A DNA stretch of 64,000 bases, taken from contig OY986436.1 of NCBI GenBank assembly GCA_963920525.1, positions 80,693,630 to 80,757,629 on the forward strand, given 5' to 3'. Below the pieces are notes generated by a model. The model ran no database searches. It was not told the origin of the DNA and worked only from the letters and a program-made list of their open reading frames with translations. The translations under genes and the position numbers were made by a program. Source of the stretch: Dichetophora obliterata. Its lineage: Eukaryota; Arthropoda; Insecta; Diptera; Sciomyzidae. Position 1 is the first letter of the stretch, and each line of letters opens with the position of its first letter. Positions 11,233-21,228 of the stretch are shown one piece after another.

Positions 11233-11632
11233 ATGCTGACTTCAAGAGTAGAAAAAATACGGAATTCTCAAAGAGAACAAGCAGTAAGAAGTCAAACAAA
11301 TTGCAACATTTTTTTGAAAAAGAAAACGCCATTAAGTTTTATCGGTGACACTTCGTCTGTGCTTTGTTTGCGCAATTACGAGTCCAGAATATTTGGTTGC
11401 CATTCATTTAATACATAAAATATTTTCATTTACGTCAAATCTGACAATGCAGTTGGTTAAAATTAATAAAAATCTAATAGAATGCTGCGAACATATAAAT
11501 CTTGTAGTCGAAACTTTGGCAAATTTGGCAAAGTCACTATCTAAGATTGAATTAAAAATTTTGAGCAGTAGAATCATTGACTATTATTGCCATAAAATTA
11601 GAAAAATTTCGATTTTGCACTTGATTGTTTGA
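11233..11632 (+). pseudogene. Possible degenerate hAT-type transposase fragment
   Basis: Two overlapping frames (11233-11418 and 11345-11632) contain ...FTSNLTMQLVKINKNLIE.. and ..HINLVVETLANLAKSL.., which recall the middle region of hAT/ZMYM-like proteins where a helix with LQxxNLDL is followed by a VxxVLETL helix. The match is vague, the frames are short and no catalytic residue or C-terminal dimerisation motif is visible. It could be chance. Confidence 0.25.
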
Positions 11633-12526
11633 AATAAGTTTAATTATAAATATTACACATTTGACACAATAAATAGCAATTATTTTAATATTTAGAACAT
11701 TTCAATATTTTAAGCCGTAATAAAAAGCAAACTTCATCGAATGGAGTTAAAATTTGGTATTCTATTGGTCTCAGGGGTTGCCAATCACGAGACTGATGTC
11801 TAAAACTAGACAAAATTAAAAAATTAACATCGAAAAAAGTGGTTTAATATAATTGTTTTTAATTTAAGAAAATAATTCTAAAATTATATTTTAAAATATT
11901 TGTTTTCAATATTACAGTTTTTGTTTTAAATTTTGTTTAAAAATAAGTTTTTTATAACTTTAAATATTTATAGACAGTATATTTAAAAACATTGTCTAAA
12001 ACTTTTGTTTTAAATTTAACTTTAAAAAATATTTGAAATGAAATTGTTTCAATCTCTATTTCAAAAACAAATTTGTTTAATATGTAAACAATTTAACACA
12101 TATTTTCCTCAGTGCATGTATAAATATGTTTATATTTTTAAAATATCTATTTTCGTTGATTTGCTTAAATAAATACTTCTCGTCCTGCTCAAAACCGAAC
12201 AATTGAATCAATTTTATATGTTTCCATCAATAAAATGTTATTAACTCTTTTCACTTCGACTGTTGAAATCGGTTAAGAAATTTGGATTCAGAAATTGGAT
12301 TCTAAGGCCTTCAGAAATCCCTATGGAAATAAAAAAAATTTTTTTGCTTCAGTAATAAAAACACAAACAAATATCGTTGATTTTTTTAAATTTCCGTTGA
12401 AATTTTTGACATAGAAAGTAAAAAATATGGTTTAATTTAGTAATTCTTGTAGCTTAAGGATGTTGTCTAGTCGCTAAGTTTTTAATTTTTTTTAAATGGA
12501 TTTCGAAAGTAGATACAATATATTGA
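11633..12526. other. AT-rich spacer
   Basis: About 80% A+T with runs of aaaatat/ttttaaa. No gene, paired repeat or clear motif was found. Confidence 0.5.
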
Positions 12527-12636
12527 GAGTAGACCATTATTCAATTATATATAAGGTTAAGTAACCATGAAATTGTTCTCATACAACAACAAAACTTGGA
12601 TCGCAAAATGTCAAAGTAAAACAAAAAAGACAAGTA

Positions 12637-12699
12637 AACAATCAAATTAAAATTTCTGACTAGAATGACTTCTAGTCAGAAATTTTAATTTGATTGTTT
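12637..12699. repeat. Perfect short hairpin
   Basis: 29-bp arms (aacaatcaaattaaaatttc.. ending ctagaa) are separated by a 4-base loop tgac. The perfect pairing of AT-rich arms suggests a recent rearrangement or a tiny foldback. Confidence 0.8.
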
Positions 12700-12800
12700 A
12701 TTGAATTTTGAATTGTCTATTGAATTTTAATATCAAATTTGTGTTTAAAATAATTTTTAAACAATTTTCTTGGAGTTTGAGTTTTTGTTACATCTTCAAA

Positions 12801-12938
12801 ATGACGAAAAAGTACGCGATTCGCTAAAACTATTGGAACAAGGAAAACGTTTCCTTTTTTAAAGTGCCCAGTGACCATTTTAAACAAAAACGCTGGATGA
12901 ATGGAACTTGGATCGGCGAATGTCAAAGTAAAAGATAA
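12801..12938 (+). pseudogene. THAP-domain remnant of a P-like or hAT-like transposase
   Basis: From ATG at 12801 the frame reads MTKKYAIR, a stop, then NYWNKENVSFFKVPSD followed by HFKQKRWMNGTW, ending at TAA 12936-12938. A 'VSFFKVPSD...KRW' string is the hallmark of the THAP zinc-coordinating DNA-binding domain (AVPTF-like core, FP(K)D, conserved W). The first cysteine pair expected near CxxxxC is lost (Y and a stop in its place), so the domain is dead. THAP domains begin P-element transposases and several hAT-derived proteins; which one this came from cannot be told. It lies inside a palindromic element. Confidence 0.65.
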
Positions 12939-13141
12939 CAACACCGAACAGCTGTTTTTGACATTCGCCAACAGATATGTGCTCTCAGCATACTCAACCT
13001 TATATATAATTGAATCATGGAGTAGACTATAAAAATTTCTGATCAAAATTGAGAATATTAATGAAGCTATAGCACATAATCGAGAGCGTGTCATATTGTG
13101 CGCTGTGTGTAAGTCATTTTGTTACTAAATTAAATTTTTAT

Positions 13142-13412
13142 GTTGATTTTATATGATTTAAATACAAATTCGAAATGTTGGATAGTTTAAATCATACTTG
13201 TTGTTGAAATGATTTAAAAATACGTTGTTGTGAAAATACGTTGTTGTTGTTTCTTTGGAAAGATTCGTTAGAACAATTAATTGTTCTAACTTTGACCTTA
13301 AGCTCAATAAACGATTTTAAACTATCAAACAAATAGAATTTGTTTTTAAAATGAAGTATGATTTAAACTATCAAACATTTAGAATTTGTATTTAAATCAT
13401 ATAAAATCAACA
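13142..13412. repeat. Foldback repeat family, copy A
   Basis: Arms at 13142-13200 and 13353-13412 pair (tgttgattttatatgattta... with ...taaatcatataaaatcaaca). The middle holds gttgttgtttctttggaaag and a perfect palindrome gaacaattaattgttc. Partial copies B (16490-16595) and C (16943-17152) share the same text, including aggtcatttag.aaaaaact downstream. Confidence 0.75.
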
Positions 13413-13974
13413 TAATAAATAACAAGGTCATTTAGAAAAAACTTTAATTAAATTTTTATTATACAATTTATATTAAATTATCTATATTATTTAAAATAAA
13501 TAAAAACGTAAGAAAATAAATAAAAAATGGAAAAACTAATAAATGAATAAAATGCTAAAAAATCATTCATTTCCAAGCGGAAAGTTGAATTTTTGGACGA
13601 AAACTTAAAAATGGCATAAAAAATATACACTTATCGAATTGAAAATACATGAAACTTTACAGACATTGAAGCAATTAAAAAAAAAAACGTAAAAACGTTA
13701 TATTTGTTTAAATCTCCGATTTTTAGCAACTTTCACTGATATAAAATAGTTTGTATCCATAAAGATACAATGTAACGAAAGGGTCAAATCGTAGGATAAT
13801 TCTGATTTCAAAATTACATAAAAGACGGTCCCTTCAGCTTTTCACATTGGCTCATATAATTCGCGCTAAAACATGCTTCTATCTAGCCCACTGTGCAACG
13901 TCTTGAATGTTATATTATTTTGGTGACGTTCCTTTTATAGGGCGCGGTTTTTATTCAAATATTTCACATTTAAA
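13413..13974. other. AT-rich spacer
   Basis: No gene or paired repeat beyond the tail of copy A. A less AT-rich patch near 13790-13940 is not recognised. Confidence 0.4.
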
Positions 13975-14380
13975 ACCCATAATGTCACTTTGTATGGTAG
14001 GTGGGCAGAAAATGAATTTTTTTATCAAAGTTAAAAACATAGAGTGCATAGTTAATATTTCAACAATTTGCCAAATTTGAAGCCCTTGTACTAATTTTTG
14101 TTAAATTTATGGAGATTTTACTGACTTCATAAAGTCACTTTGTATGGGAGGTAGCCGTGGTTTTCATTCGATTTTTGCAAATTTCATCCTCAAAGTGTAT
14201 TGAATTAAGCTATTAAGGGTAAAAGCTTATTTGCAAAATTTGAAGTCATTAGAATAATTTTTGTGGAATTTCAAGAGATTTTACCGTTTTGGTAAAGTCA
14301 CTTTGTATAGGAGGTAGGCGTGGTTTTCACCCTATGTGGCTCATTTTCGAACTTGATCTGTATTTTTTAATATAAGGCTT
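13975..14380. repeat. Degenerate tandem array with GTCACTTTGTATGGGAGG units
   Basis: The block gtcactttgtatggNaggt, then gggcgtggttttcattcg-like text, occurs at 13984, 14134 and 14297, i.e. every 150-163 bp. The same family forms the array at 21229-22290. From memory, similar units are widespread in fly genomes; their origin is not clear to me. Confidence 0.75.
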
Positions 14381-14567
14381 ATATCGTCACCTGCATGCCA
14401 AAACCATGAATGTGCTTTTTTATAGTTTTTGGGAAAACGAGTTTAAAGGTTTGAATGCTTCTGAAAATTAGGAAAGTACAATTTTTTAAAACTTTCATTT
14501 ACCGAATGGTAAGTATTTAGTGACTTAAAAATAGTTTAAAATTTGGCCTACCTCTCTCCAAACGGAT

Positions 14568-15153
14568 TTTAGAGAAATTCAATTTATAAAACATTCATGC
14601 TTCAAGGAATCGAGTAATGTATTAATATGAATGATCGGCTTTTTTCTGATAGTTTGGTTTGCAGATATGTGGGCATTAGTTCCTTTGATTTATGATTTAA
14701 ATTTGGTTGGCCTACTTCACTCCTAATGGATTTTAAAACACATTAATTGTTTTGGCATGCAGAAAAATTAAAATTTATACAACTTTCATGCTTACAAAAA
14801 TTCGAGTAATGTAGTATGAATGTTGAAGATCTGTTATTTATTGATACTTTGGTTTGCAGATATGTGGACATTAGGTCCCTCGATTTATGATTTAAATTTT
14901 GTTGGCCTACTTCACTCCTAAAGGATTTTAGAACACAATTATTAATTTGGCATGCAGAAAAATTAAAATTTATACAACTTTCATGCTTACAAAAAATCGA
15001 GTAATGTAGTATGAATGTTGAAGATCTGTTATTTATTGATACTTTGGTTTGCAGATATGTGGACATTAGGTCCCTCGATTTATGATTTAAATTTGGTTGG
15101 CCTACTTCACTCCTAAAGGATTTTAGAACACAATTATTGTTTTGGCATGCACA
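14568..15153. repeat. Tandem repeat, 195-bp period, three copies
   Basis: Copies start near 14568, 14764 and 14959. The last two are almost identical (ttcatgcttacaaaaa..., ..tttggtttgcagatatgtgg.., ..ggcctacttcactcctaa..); the first is more diverged. The open frame across it is a by-product of the repeat. Confidence 0.85.
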
Positions 15154-15800
15154 AAAATTTCAATTTTGTTTAAATGTTTGTGCCAGAACAATAAATGTGG
15201 CACATTCATTTTTTTGGCATGAAAAAAAAAAATTAAAAAAACACATTCATTAATTTAGAACTATAGTGTTGTGGTAAATCTGATCCACATTCCTATTTCA
15301 TATGTTGATACAATGTTCCTTATATAAAATTGCATCAAAAACAGCAATAAACCCAAAATCTAAATATGCTTAAGTTAAACCTATGAGCACTTCTCTGAAA
15401 GATTTCTACCTTAGTAATTCTTTTCTCTATCTTATTTATTCAATTACGTCCTATTAATTATCATTTCTTATAGTTCTATTAATAATACAATAATATTTTC
15501 TTCTTTTTAAATAATTATGTTTTTGATTTATAAATTTTTTTAATTACTAATGTCTAAATGTTGTTATGATCATTGTTGTTATTACTATTGTCAATGTGGC
15601 ATTTAAAAGATTAATTCTTATTTGTCAACAAATAGCTCAATAAATACAAAATACAAACATATGTTTAATTAAACTAAACTCTCTTTTTTTAAGCATAGTA
15701 ATCTGTTCAGTTTCATGTGAAATTCAACTCAAATCTCCATATAAAAAGTAACAGCTGCAAAACAAGCGTGGAAATTTTCACAACATGTTCGTAAGAGCAG
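15154..15800. other. AT-rich spacer
   Basis: No coding frame, paired termini or tandem structure supported. Confidence 0.45.
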
Positions 15801-15802
15801 TA

Positions 15803-16047
15803 CTCTGTTCCGCTGCGTGAAATTATTGCAACATGTTTCTGAACAAGATTTTTTCACGACAATTTAATTGTACTGCCTATTTATTTTGAAGTGAAAAGAG
15901 AGAGATCATATGAAATCTCCCAACTTATTCTCTGATTCTCTCTGAGAAACGTTGCCATAGGAATTCCTCGCAACAAACTTTAAGTCAGAAATTTCACGCA
16001 ACAAATAAATAGATGTTGCCAGCGAAATTTCACGCAAACGAACAGAG
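15803..16047. mobile_element. 245-bp MITE with CTCTGTTCG ends
   Basis: CTCTGTTCCGCTGCGTGAAA at the left pairs with the inverse ...TTTCACGCAAACGAACAGAG at the right; TA lies on both sides (15801-15802, 16048-16049) within a longer palindromic AGTACT context. The internal block tttcacgcaacaa is an additional copy of the terminal text. Non-coding. Confidence 0.7.
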
Positions 16048-16489
16048 TACTAGGCTTTAAAACAGACTGCGAAAAAAATGTTTCGATATAACGAACTTTT
16101 CGATAAATTCGATAATTCTTTATACAGGACGTCCACCATTGGTGTATCTACGGAGATCTGGTTGAGAATGACACCGTTTTCGAAGAAGCGTACGTATTAG
16201 TTCTAGTGAATGTTGTAGTCAAAGCCCTAACAAACATCTTAAAATGAACTACGACTTTTTTTCGGCACCACCTAACAAGAAGAAGATGCATAAAAATTAA
16301 AAATAACAAAATTTTTAGGATATTGATATTTGTATTATTTACGTAAAAAAGTTTCAAGTCTCTATGTATTATATCTTTATTATATCAAATGTGGAATGTC
16401 ACCTTGTCATGTAATTTTTAGTAAGCAATTGGATTAATTCATTTTTATATTAAATGTTGTTTTTATTAAATTATATTCTTTTGTTGACT

Positions 16490-16595
16490 TAAATGTATGA
16501 TTTAAACTATTAAACATTTAGAATTTGTATTTAAATCATATAAAGTCAACATAATACATAAAGAGGTCATTTAGGAAAAAACTTTAATCAAATGG
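16490..16595. repeat. Foldback repeat family, partial copy B
   Basis: gtatgatttaaactattaaa and catataaagtcaacataata match copy A at 13353-13430. Only the right-hand arm and downstream text are present. Confidence 0.7.
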
Positions 16596-16809
16596 TAGAG
16601 CTCGACCAAACGGAAACAGCTGAAAACAAAATCAGCAAAAATCTAAAAACAACTTCAGTAAACATGCTTTGTTAGTGGAGACTTCCAGCAGGCTGTTGGA
16701 CTACATATAATAACATAAGCATAGAGACTAAAGTAAAGCAAAAATACAACAACAAATGTGAAATTATGAAATTGAGAAAAACTGAGAAATTGGCACTTCA
16801 AATTTCATC

Positions 16810-16842
16810 GCCCCTGTGGTGCAGTGCGTTAGTGCGCGCTTG
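16810..16842 (+). other. tRNA-Asn-like 5' half, possible SINE head
   Basis: gcccctgtggtgcagtgcgt followed by tagtgcgcgcttg resembles the acceptor and D-arm of tRNA-Asn(GTT), including an A-box-like TGGTGCAGTGC. The anticodon arm and a B box do not follow, so it is not a tRNA gene. A truncated tRNA-derived SINE or old tRNA pseudogene is possible. Confidence 0.4.
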
Positions 16843-16942
16843 CACGGGTATCACAAATATTTCTGATTAAGCCTTTAGCCAGGCCGAAATTGCAATAAAA
16901 TCAGCTAGTGATTTTTTTCCTTTTCATATTGAAAAACTTTGT

Positions 16943-17152
16943 TGTTGTTGTTTCTTTGGAAAGATTCGTTAGAACAATTAATTGTTCTAACTTTGGCCTT
17001 AAGCTCAATAAACGATTTTAAACTATCAAACAACTAGAATTTGTATTTAAAATCAAGTATGATTTAAACTATCAAACATTTAGAATTTGCATTTAAATCA
17101 TATAAAGTCAACATAATAAATAAAGAGGTCATTTAGAAAAAAACTTTAATTA
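16943..17152. repeat. Foldback repeat family, copy C
   Basis: Almost identical to 13237-13448 of copy A from gttgttgtttctttggaaag through the gaacaattaattgttc palindrome to catataaagtcaacataata and the tail. The left arm of the palindrome is missing. Confidence 0.8.
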
Positions 17153-17700
17153 TATTCTTTTATTTACATAAAGCAAGTCAAAAGTAACAATAAAAGCCAT
17201 GATAATAAAAAAACCCGCCAATTTGACGTGTGTGGTAAAACTAGGTATATATTGAACGTCGGTAGTTCTAGTGTTAAATTAGATTTAAATGATCGAAAAA
17301 ATGGTCATTGTCCATTCGGTTGGTTTTCATTTAGTTTTGTATTGAAAAAGGTGAACTTTTGGCTCTTTTAGACACCTAAGGATATTTTTTTAAAAAATTT
17401 TATTTTATTTGTTTAACCGTTTTTATTAAATTATCATTTCCGGTTTTTAATAGTTTTATTTGTATTTATTTGTGTAAACTAGGGATGTTAAATTTAGTTG
17501 AAATTCGGATCCGCGGATACGGATGTTTTCAATTAAATTAGAAATATATTTGTTTATAATTCTTAGTATTTATTTTTTTAAGTAAAAACCTGTTTAAGGT
17601 ATAAAATAAGAAAACCTATTTATAACAAAAAAAATAATTAATCAAATACCATTTCAATTAATAGAACTACTGGACAAGCTTAAAGCAGAACTTAAATTAT
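17153..17700. other. AT-rich spacer
   Basis: No gene. A ctagggatgtt.. cggatccgcggatacgga motif near 17472-17525 looks like a hAT-type MITE end; the nearest candidate partner is near 20930-20948, too uncertain to join. Confidence 0.4.
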
Positions 17701-17702
17701 TA

Positions 17703-18607
17703 TTGGGTGCATGCATTGAAAACTGAACTTTTACAACAGATGGCCCTACTAACACATGCGCTGTAACACTCCAATATCGTATATGTCATTTCAAAGTACC
17801 ATCGGTCAGCTGTCAAAGCCACAAAGGAAATTTGCTAACATTGTGTGCGCATAAGCTTTTTACCCTCATGGAAAACTTCGAAAATTGGCGAAAAACAGCA
17901 TATGCGGGAAGTAGTGTTGGGATTCTTTTTTGTCAAGAAAACAAAACTTTTACAGAAAGTCATCGTTTGCAGGTGGATTTTTATGGCGACGATGATCTAT
18001 CAGGACACAGTTTTTTGATTGGTTTAAACGCTTAGAAAGTGGCGATTTCAATATCAAGGACAAAGAGCGCCCTGGTCAAGAGAAAAATGGATTAGAAGGG
18101 CCCGATCCACTACGAGTTGCTGAAATCAGGTCAAACCATTACGGGACTGCTATGCCGTCAACAATTAATTCGTTTAAAGCGAGCATTGACAGAGAAACGG
18201 CCGGAATATTCCACCAGGCACGAGTCTGTAATTTTCCATCATGACAATGCTCGACCACATGTTACTATACCGGTCACAATGGAGAATAATGGCTGGGAAG
18301 TTTTACCTCACCCGCCATATTCGCCAGACTTGGCATCATCTGACTGCCATTTATTTCGTTCGATGCAAAACACCCTCACTGGAGTATGCTTTATTTCCGA
18401 GCAAGTTTTCAAACATTGGCTTGATTTGGTCTTAGCCTCAAAGGACGAATCCTTTTTCCGACGCTGAATTCATTTGCTACAAGAAAGGTTGGAAAAAGTG
18501 ATCGCAAGCGATAGACAATTTTTTTAATAACACGTAAATTCATTAATTAATTAAAATAAAGCATTATTTTCATCCAAAAAAGTTCGGTTTTCAATGTATA
18601 CACTCAA
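17703..18607 (+). mobile_element. Internally deleted mariner, 905 bp
   Basis: TIRs begin TTGGGTGCATGCATTGAAAA (left) and, inverted at the right, TTGAGTGTATACATTGAAAA; TA flanks both sides (17701-17702, 18608-18609). It lacks about 400 bp of the transposase region compared with a full mariner of about 1.3 kb. This is a different mariner lineage from 3559-4846: its TIRs and residues differ. Confidence 0.85.
17868..18531 (+). pseudogene. mariner transposase, deleted and stopped
   Basis: The start MENFENW.. at 17868 is a mariner-type N-terminus; after a frame change the text FKRLESGDFNIKDKERPGQ marks the end of the helix-turn-helix domain. The next recognisable block is YELLKSGQTITG, which in an intact protein lies about 130 residues later, so the first catalytic Asp region (GDEKW) is deleted. 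HHDNARPH and PYSPDLASSDCHLF retain the second and third Asp. SKDESFFRR is followed by TGA where a glycine codon is expected. It cannot encode an active enzyme; as TIRs are present it could be mobilised in trans by a matching transposase. Confidence 0.85.
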
Positions 18608-18865
18608 TAAATAAACAAATAAGATGGCTTGCTTAGGTCAGTTTTAGTTATTTATTAATTATTTCCGATATTTCGAACTCGGAACTAAGACAATTAAAAA
18701 TAATTATTAAAATTTTAATATACTTAAAGGGTAAATTATATTTTATAAAGAGTAAAGTTGAAGTTATAGCTTCTAAATTTTTTAAGGGCTAATTTACAGA
18801 TTATTTCAAAAATATATAAAACTAATGTATTTATAAGCTGTGATTTTTCATGTTTTTATTTTTCC
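18608..18865. other. AT-rich spacer
   Basis: Short non-coding stretch between the mariner and the Tc1-like remnant. Confidence 0.5.
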
Positions 18866-19180
18866 AGAGTTTATTTTTCAGCAGGTCAACGATTCAATAC
18901 ATCAGTCGAAGAAGACGAAAGAGTTTTTGGAATTTCGAAACATTCCAACTCTCGACTGGCCCGCACTTATTTCAGATTTGAATTCAATGGAGAACCTTTG
19001 ATCCATATTATCGAGCAAAGTTTTCCATCATGGGCGCCAGTTTAAGAATACTAAGGATCTAAAAGTGGCTATCCAGGAAAAATGGAAGACAATTTATCCT
19101 TAATTTATTCCCTTATTAACTCCATGCCTAGACATCTAGAAGAGGTTCTTAATAATAATAGAGGCCATATATCTTATTAA
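18866..19180 (+). pseudogene. Tc1-family transposase, C-terminal remnant
   Basis: The plus strand reads FQQVNDSIHQSKKTKEFLEF.. then LDWPALISDLNSMENL, a stop, and after it ..VFHHGRQFKNTKDLKVAIQ followed by EKWKTIYP. This matches the DDE catalytic half of Tc1-like transposases (FQQDNDPKHTS, WPxxSPDLNPIEN, then the conserved C-terminus). The second catalytic Asp (normally after FQQ) is Val here, and stops interrupt the frame. N-terminal domain and TIRs are absent. The adjacent hAT MITE at 19227 may have landed in its 3' flank. Confidence 0.8.
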
Positions 19181-19226
19181 AATTAAATAAATATTTTGTT
19201 AGTTAAGTAAATATGTTGCAAACCAT

Positions 19227-20094
19227 CAGAGCTGTAAAAGAATGCATTCAATTTGATTTTATTCACAGAAAAGTAAACTAGTGAATAAATAAAATTTTCA
19301 ATTCACATTCATTTTAAAAAAAAAATAATTATTTATTCATTGCAAGTATTCAGTTTCGTAATTCAGAATGAATAATTTTTTATTCATGTGAATGGTATTC
19401 GCAAAGAATGCAAATCACAAAGAATTTCATAATTTTCAATTATTCGATTATCGATTTAGAAACTTGGTTTCATTTTCGAAATTGGTTTTGAGTTTCTTAA
19501 TCGATATTCGCTTCTATGATACCAATATGAAATCTGTGTCAATTTCAAGACCGATTCTGACAATGTCGGTTTCCATAACACCCCTGATTCTTTCTTTATT
19601 CATTATTAATTTTTTGTTAATTTGTTATTCATTATTAATTTTTTATTCATTATTAATTTTTTATTCATTATCATTTTTTATTCATTATTAATTTTTTATT
19701 CATTATTCATTTTTTATTCATTATTCACTTGTTATTATCTTTTTCATTATGGCTTAGGCATTTATTTATGGCATTTTTTATTTAATGAATAAAAAATTAA
19801 TAACGAATTAAAAATTAATAATAAATAAAAAAATAATTGAAAATTCTGAAATTCCTTGAGAATTGCATTCTTTGTGAATAGCATTCAAATGAATAAAAAA
19901 ATTTATTCATTATTTTGCATAACGAAAATGAATACTTGAAATGAATAATTAATATTTTTTTTTAAAAAATTAATGTAAATCAAAAATATTATTTATAAAT
20001 CCATTTTGCATTCATTGAATTAACGAATGCATTCCTATGTCGTTATTCAGTTGTACTTAAAATTCTGAACATGAATGCCGATTCTACAGCTCTG
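19227..20094. mobile_element. 868-bp hAT foldback MITE with 8-bp duplication
   Basis: Termini CAGAGCTGTA and TACAGCTCTG are flanked by a perfect 8-bp direct repeat CAAACCAT (19219-19226 and 20095-20102), the signature of hAT insertion. Inverted similarity extends inward for about 230 bp on each side (gaatgcattc, cattctttgtgaat). The centre (about 19590-19740) is a simple array of ttattcattattaatttttt. Non-coding; apparent frames are due to the repeat. Confidence 0.9.
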
Positions 20095-20102
20095 CAAACC
20101 AT

Positions 20103-20635
20103 AATGCCTTTATATATATTTCGCAACGTTTTTTAAATTATTTCTTGTTCTGTTTTCTTAAAAGTTAAAGATGACGTTTTTCTTTTAAAATTTTACTTTT
20201 TTGTGTTACATTAAATGAATAAATAAAATCTGCAAAAAAAAATTCATTTGACTTTCTTAAGAATATAAAAATTGTATTTGCCTTTATAATTATTTCGCTA
20301 GGCGTATTTGAAATTATCTTTGTAAATTTTTTTGCTTGCACTGCCATCTATAGGCAAAAAAGTTGTATTGATATCTGTTATAGTTTTTAAGAAAAGTTAT
20401 GCGAAGTAAAAAAAAAATGCGAAAAATAAAACTTTTTAGGACATGAAAAAAACCTCCGTACTGCTAGTCAGATGATCACCAATCTTCCTAACTTCGAATT
20501 AATTTTCTGAGCACTTTTACTCATGGGAAAAATCTGCAGTTTAAGTTATTTTGTGCTAAACTGAATGAAGAATAATAGCCAGAAAAAAATCGATAATATC
20601 GTATTGATAATAAAAAATTCTTAATAATGCGAATC
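20103..20635. other. AT-rich spacer
   Basis: No gene or paired repeats supported. Confidence 0.45.
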
Positions 20636-20638
20636 TTA

Positions 20639-20861
20639 TGCTTGGTTTTCACTATGTCGTTTTTATAACGACACAAAAGTTTATCACCGTAAATATGACC
20701 TTAATACAACTCAAGAACATTTTCTGCATAGCTCTATTTAATAATTTAAGTGTTTTTAATTTGCCAAGATTAACAAAGTTAGAAAAAATGTCAACATGTT
20801 GTTATTTTGAATTTGATTGACAACAACTGACCACTGAAAATGACATAGTGAAAACCAAGCA
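20639..20861. mobile_element. 223-bp MITE with TTA duplication
   Basis: TGCTTGGTTTTCACTATGTC at the left and its exact inverse at the right are flanked by TTA (20636-20638 and 20862-20864). A 3-bp TTA duplication is typical of PIF/Harbinger (Tourist-like) MITEs. The 60-codon frame across it is chance. Confidence 0.8.
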
Positions 20862-20864
20862 TTA

Positions 20865-21228
20865 GATGCGGATATCAAAAACGAATAATGCTGATGCTGA
20901 TCCTGGTACGGATGTCAAATATTTGCGCAGCTCCGTCATATCCCTAGTATATACCTTTGGATAGTAAGCTGGGTATGAACCCAAAAAAAATATCTCCTCT
21001 TGGCCTAACCTGATCATAGTTCTAAATAAACTACTTTGAGAACGCTATAGATTTTTTTATATAAATGAAGCCATGAATATAAAAAGCCCGGTAAAAAGTT
21101 CTCTAGTATTAAATATACCATTAAATATTTTTGGTATTTAAACAAAAGATTAAAATAAACCTGCACTCGTATTTTAGTTTTTAAAGGTTTTTATAAAGGA
21201 ATTTATAAAGGTTTTTTGTTATGATGAC
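20865..21228. other. Spacer
   Basis: gcggatatcaaaaacgaata.. to catatccctag near 20870-20948 may be the end of a degenerate MITE. No coding frame supported. Confidence 0.35.

Larger units (their letters stand above)
12527..13027. repeat. Foldback of about 500 bp around a THAP-domain remnant
   Basis: gagtagaccattattcaatt followed by atatataaggttaag at 12527-12562 is repeated in inverted form at 12992-13027. Inside, aacttggatcgSMRAATGTCAAAGTAAAA occurs twice as a direct repeat (near 12593 and 12905), so part of the coding remnant is duplicated. A 63-bp perfect hairpin (12637-12699) also lies within. Confidence 0.65.

Noticed and set aside
14743..15066. 107-codon frame with internal repetition
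   Set aside because: Caused by the 195-bp repeat, a multiple of three, being read in phase.
17472..20948. One large element with ends ctagggat/atccctag
   Set aside because: Only 8 bp pair, no matching duplication, and the interval contains independent elements.
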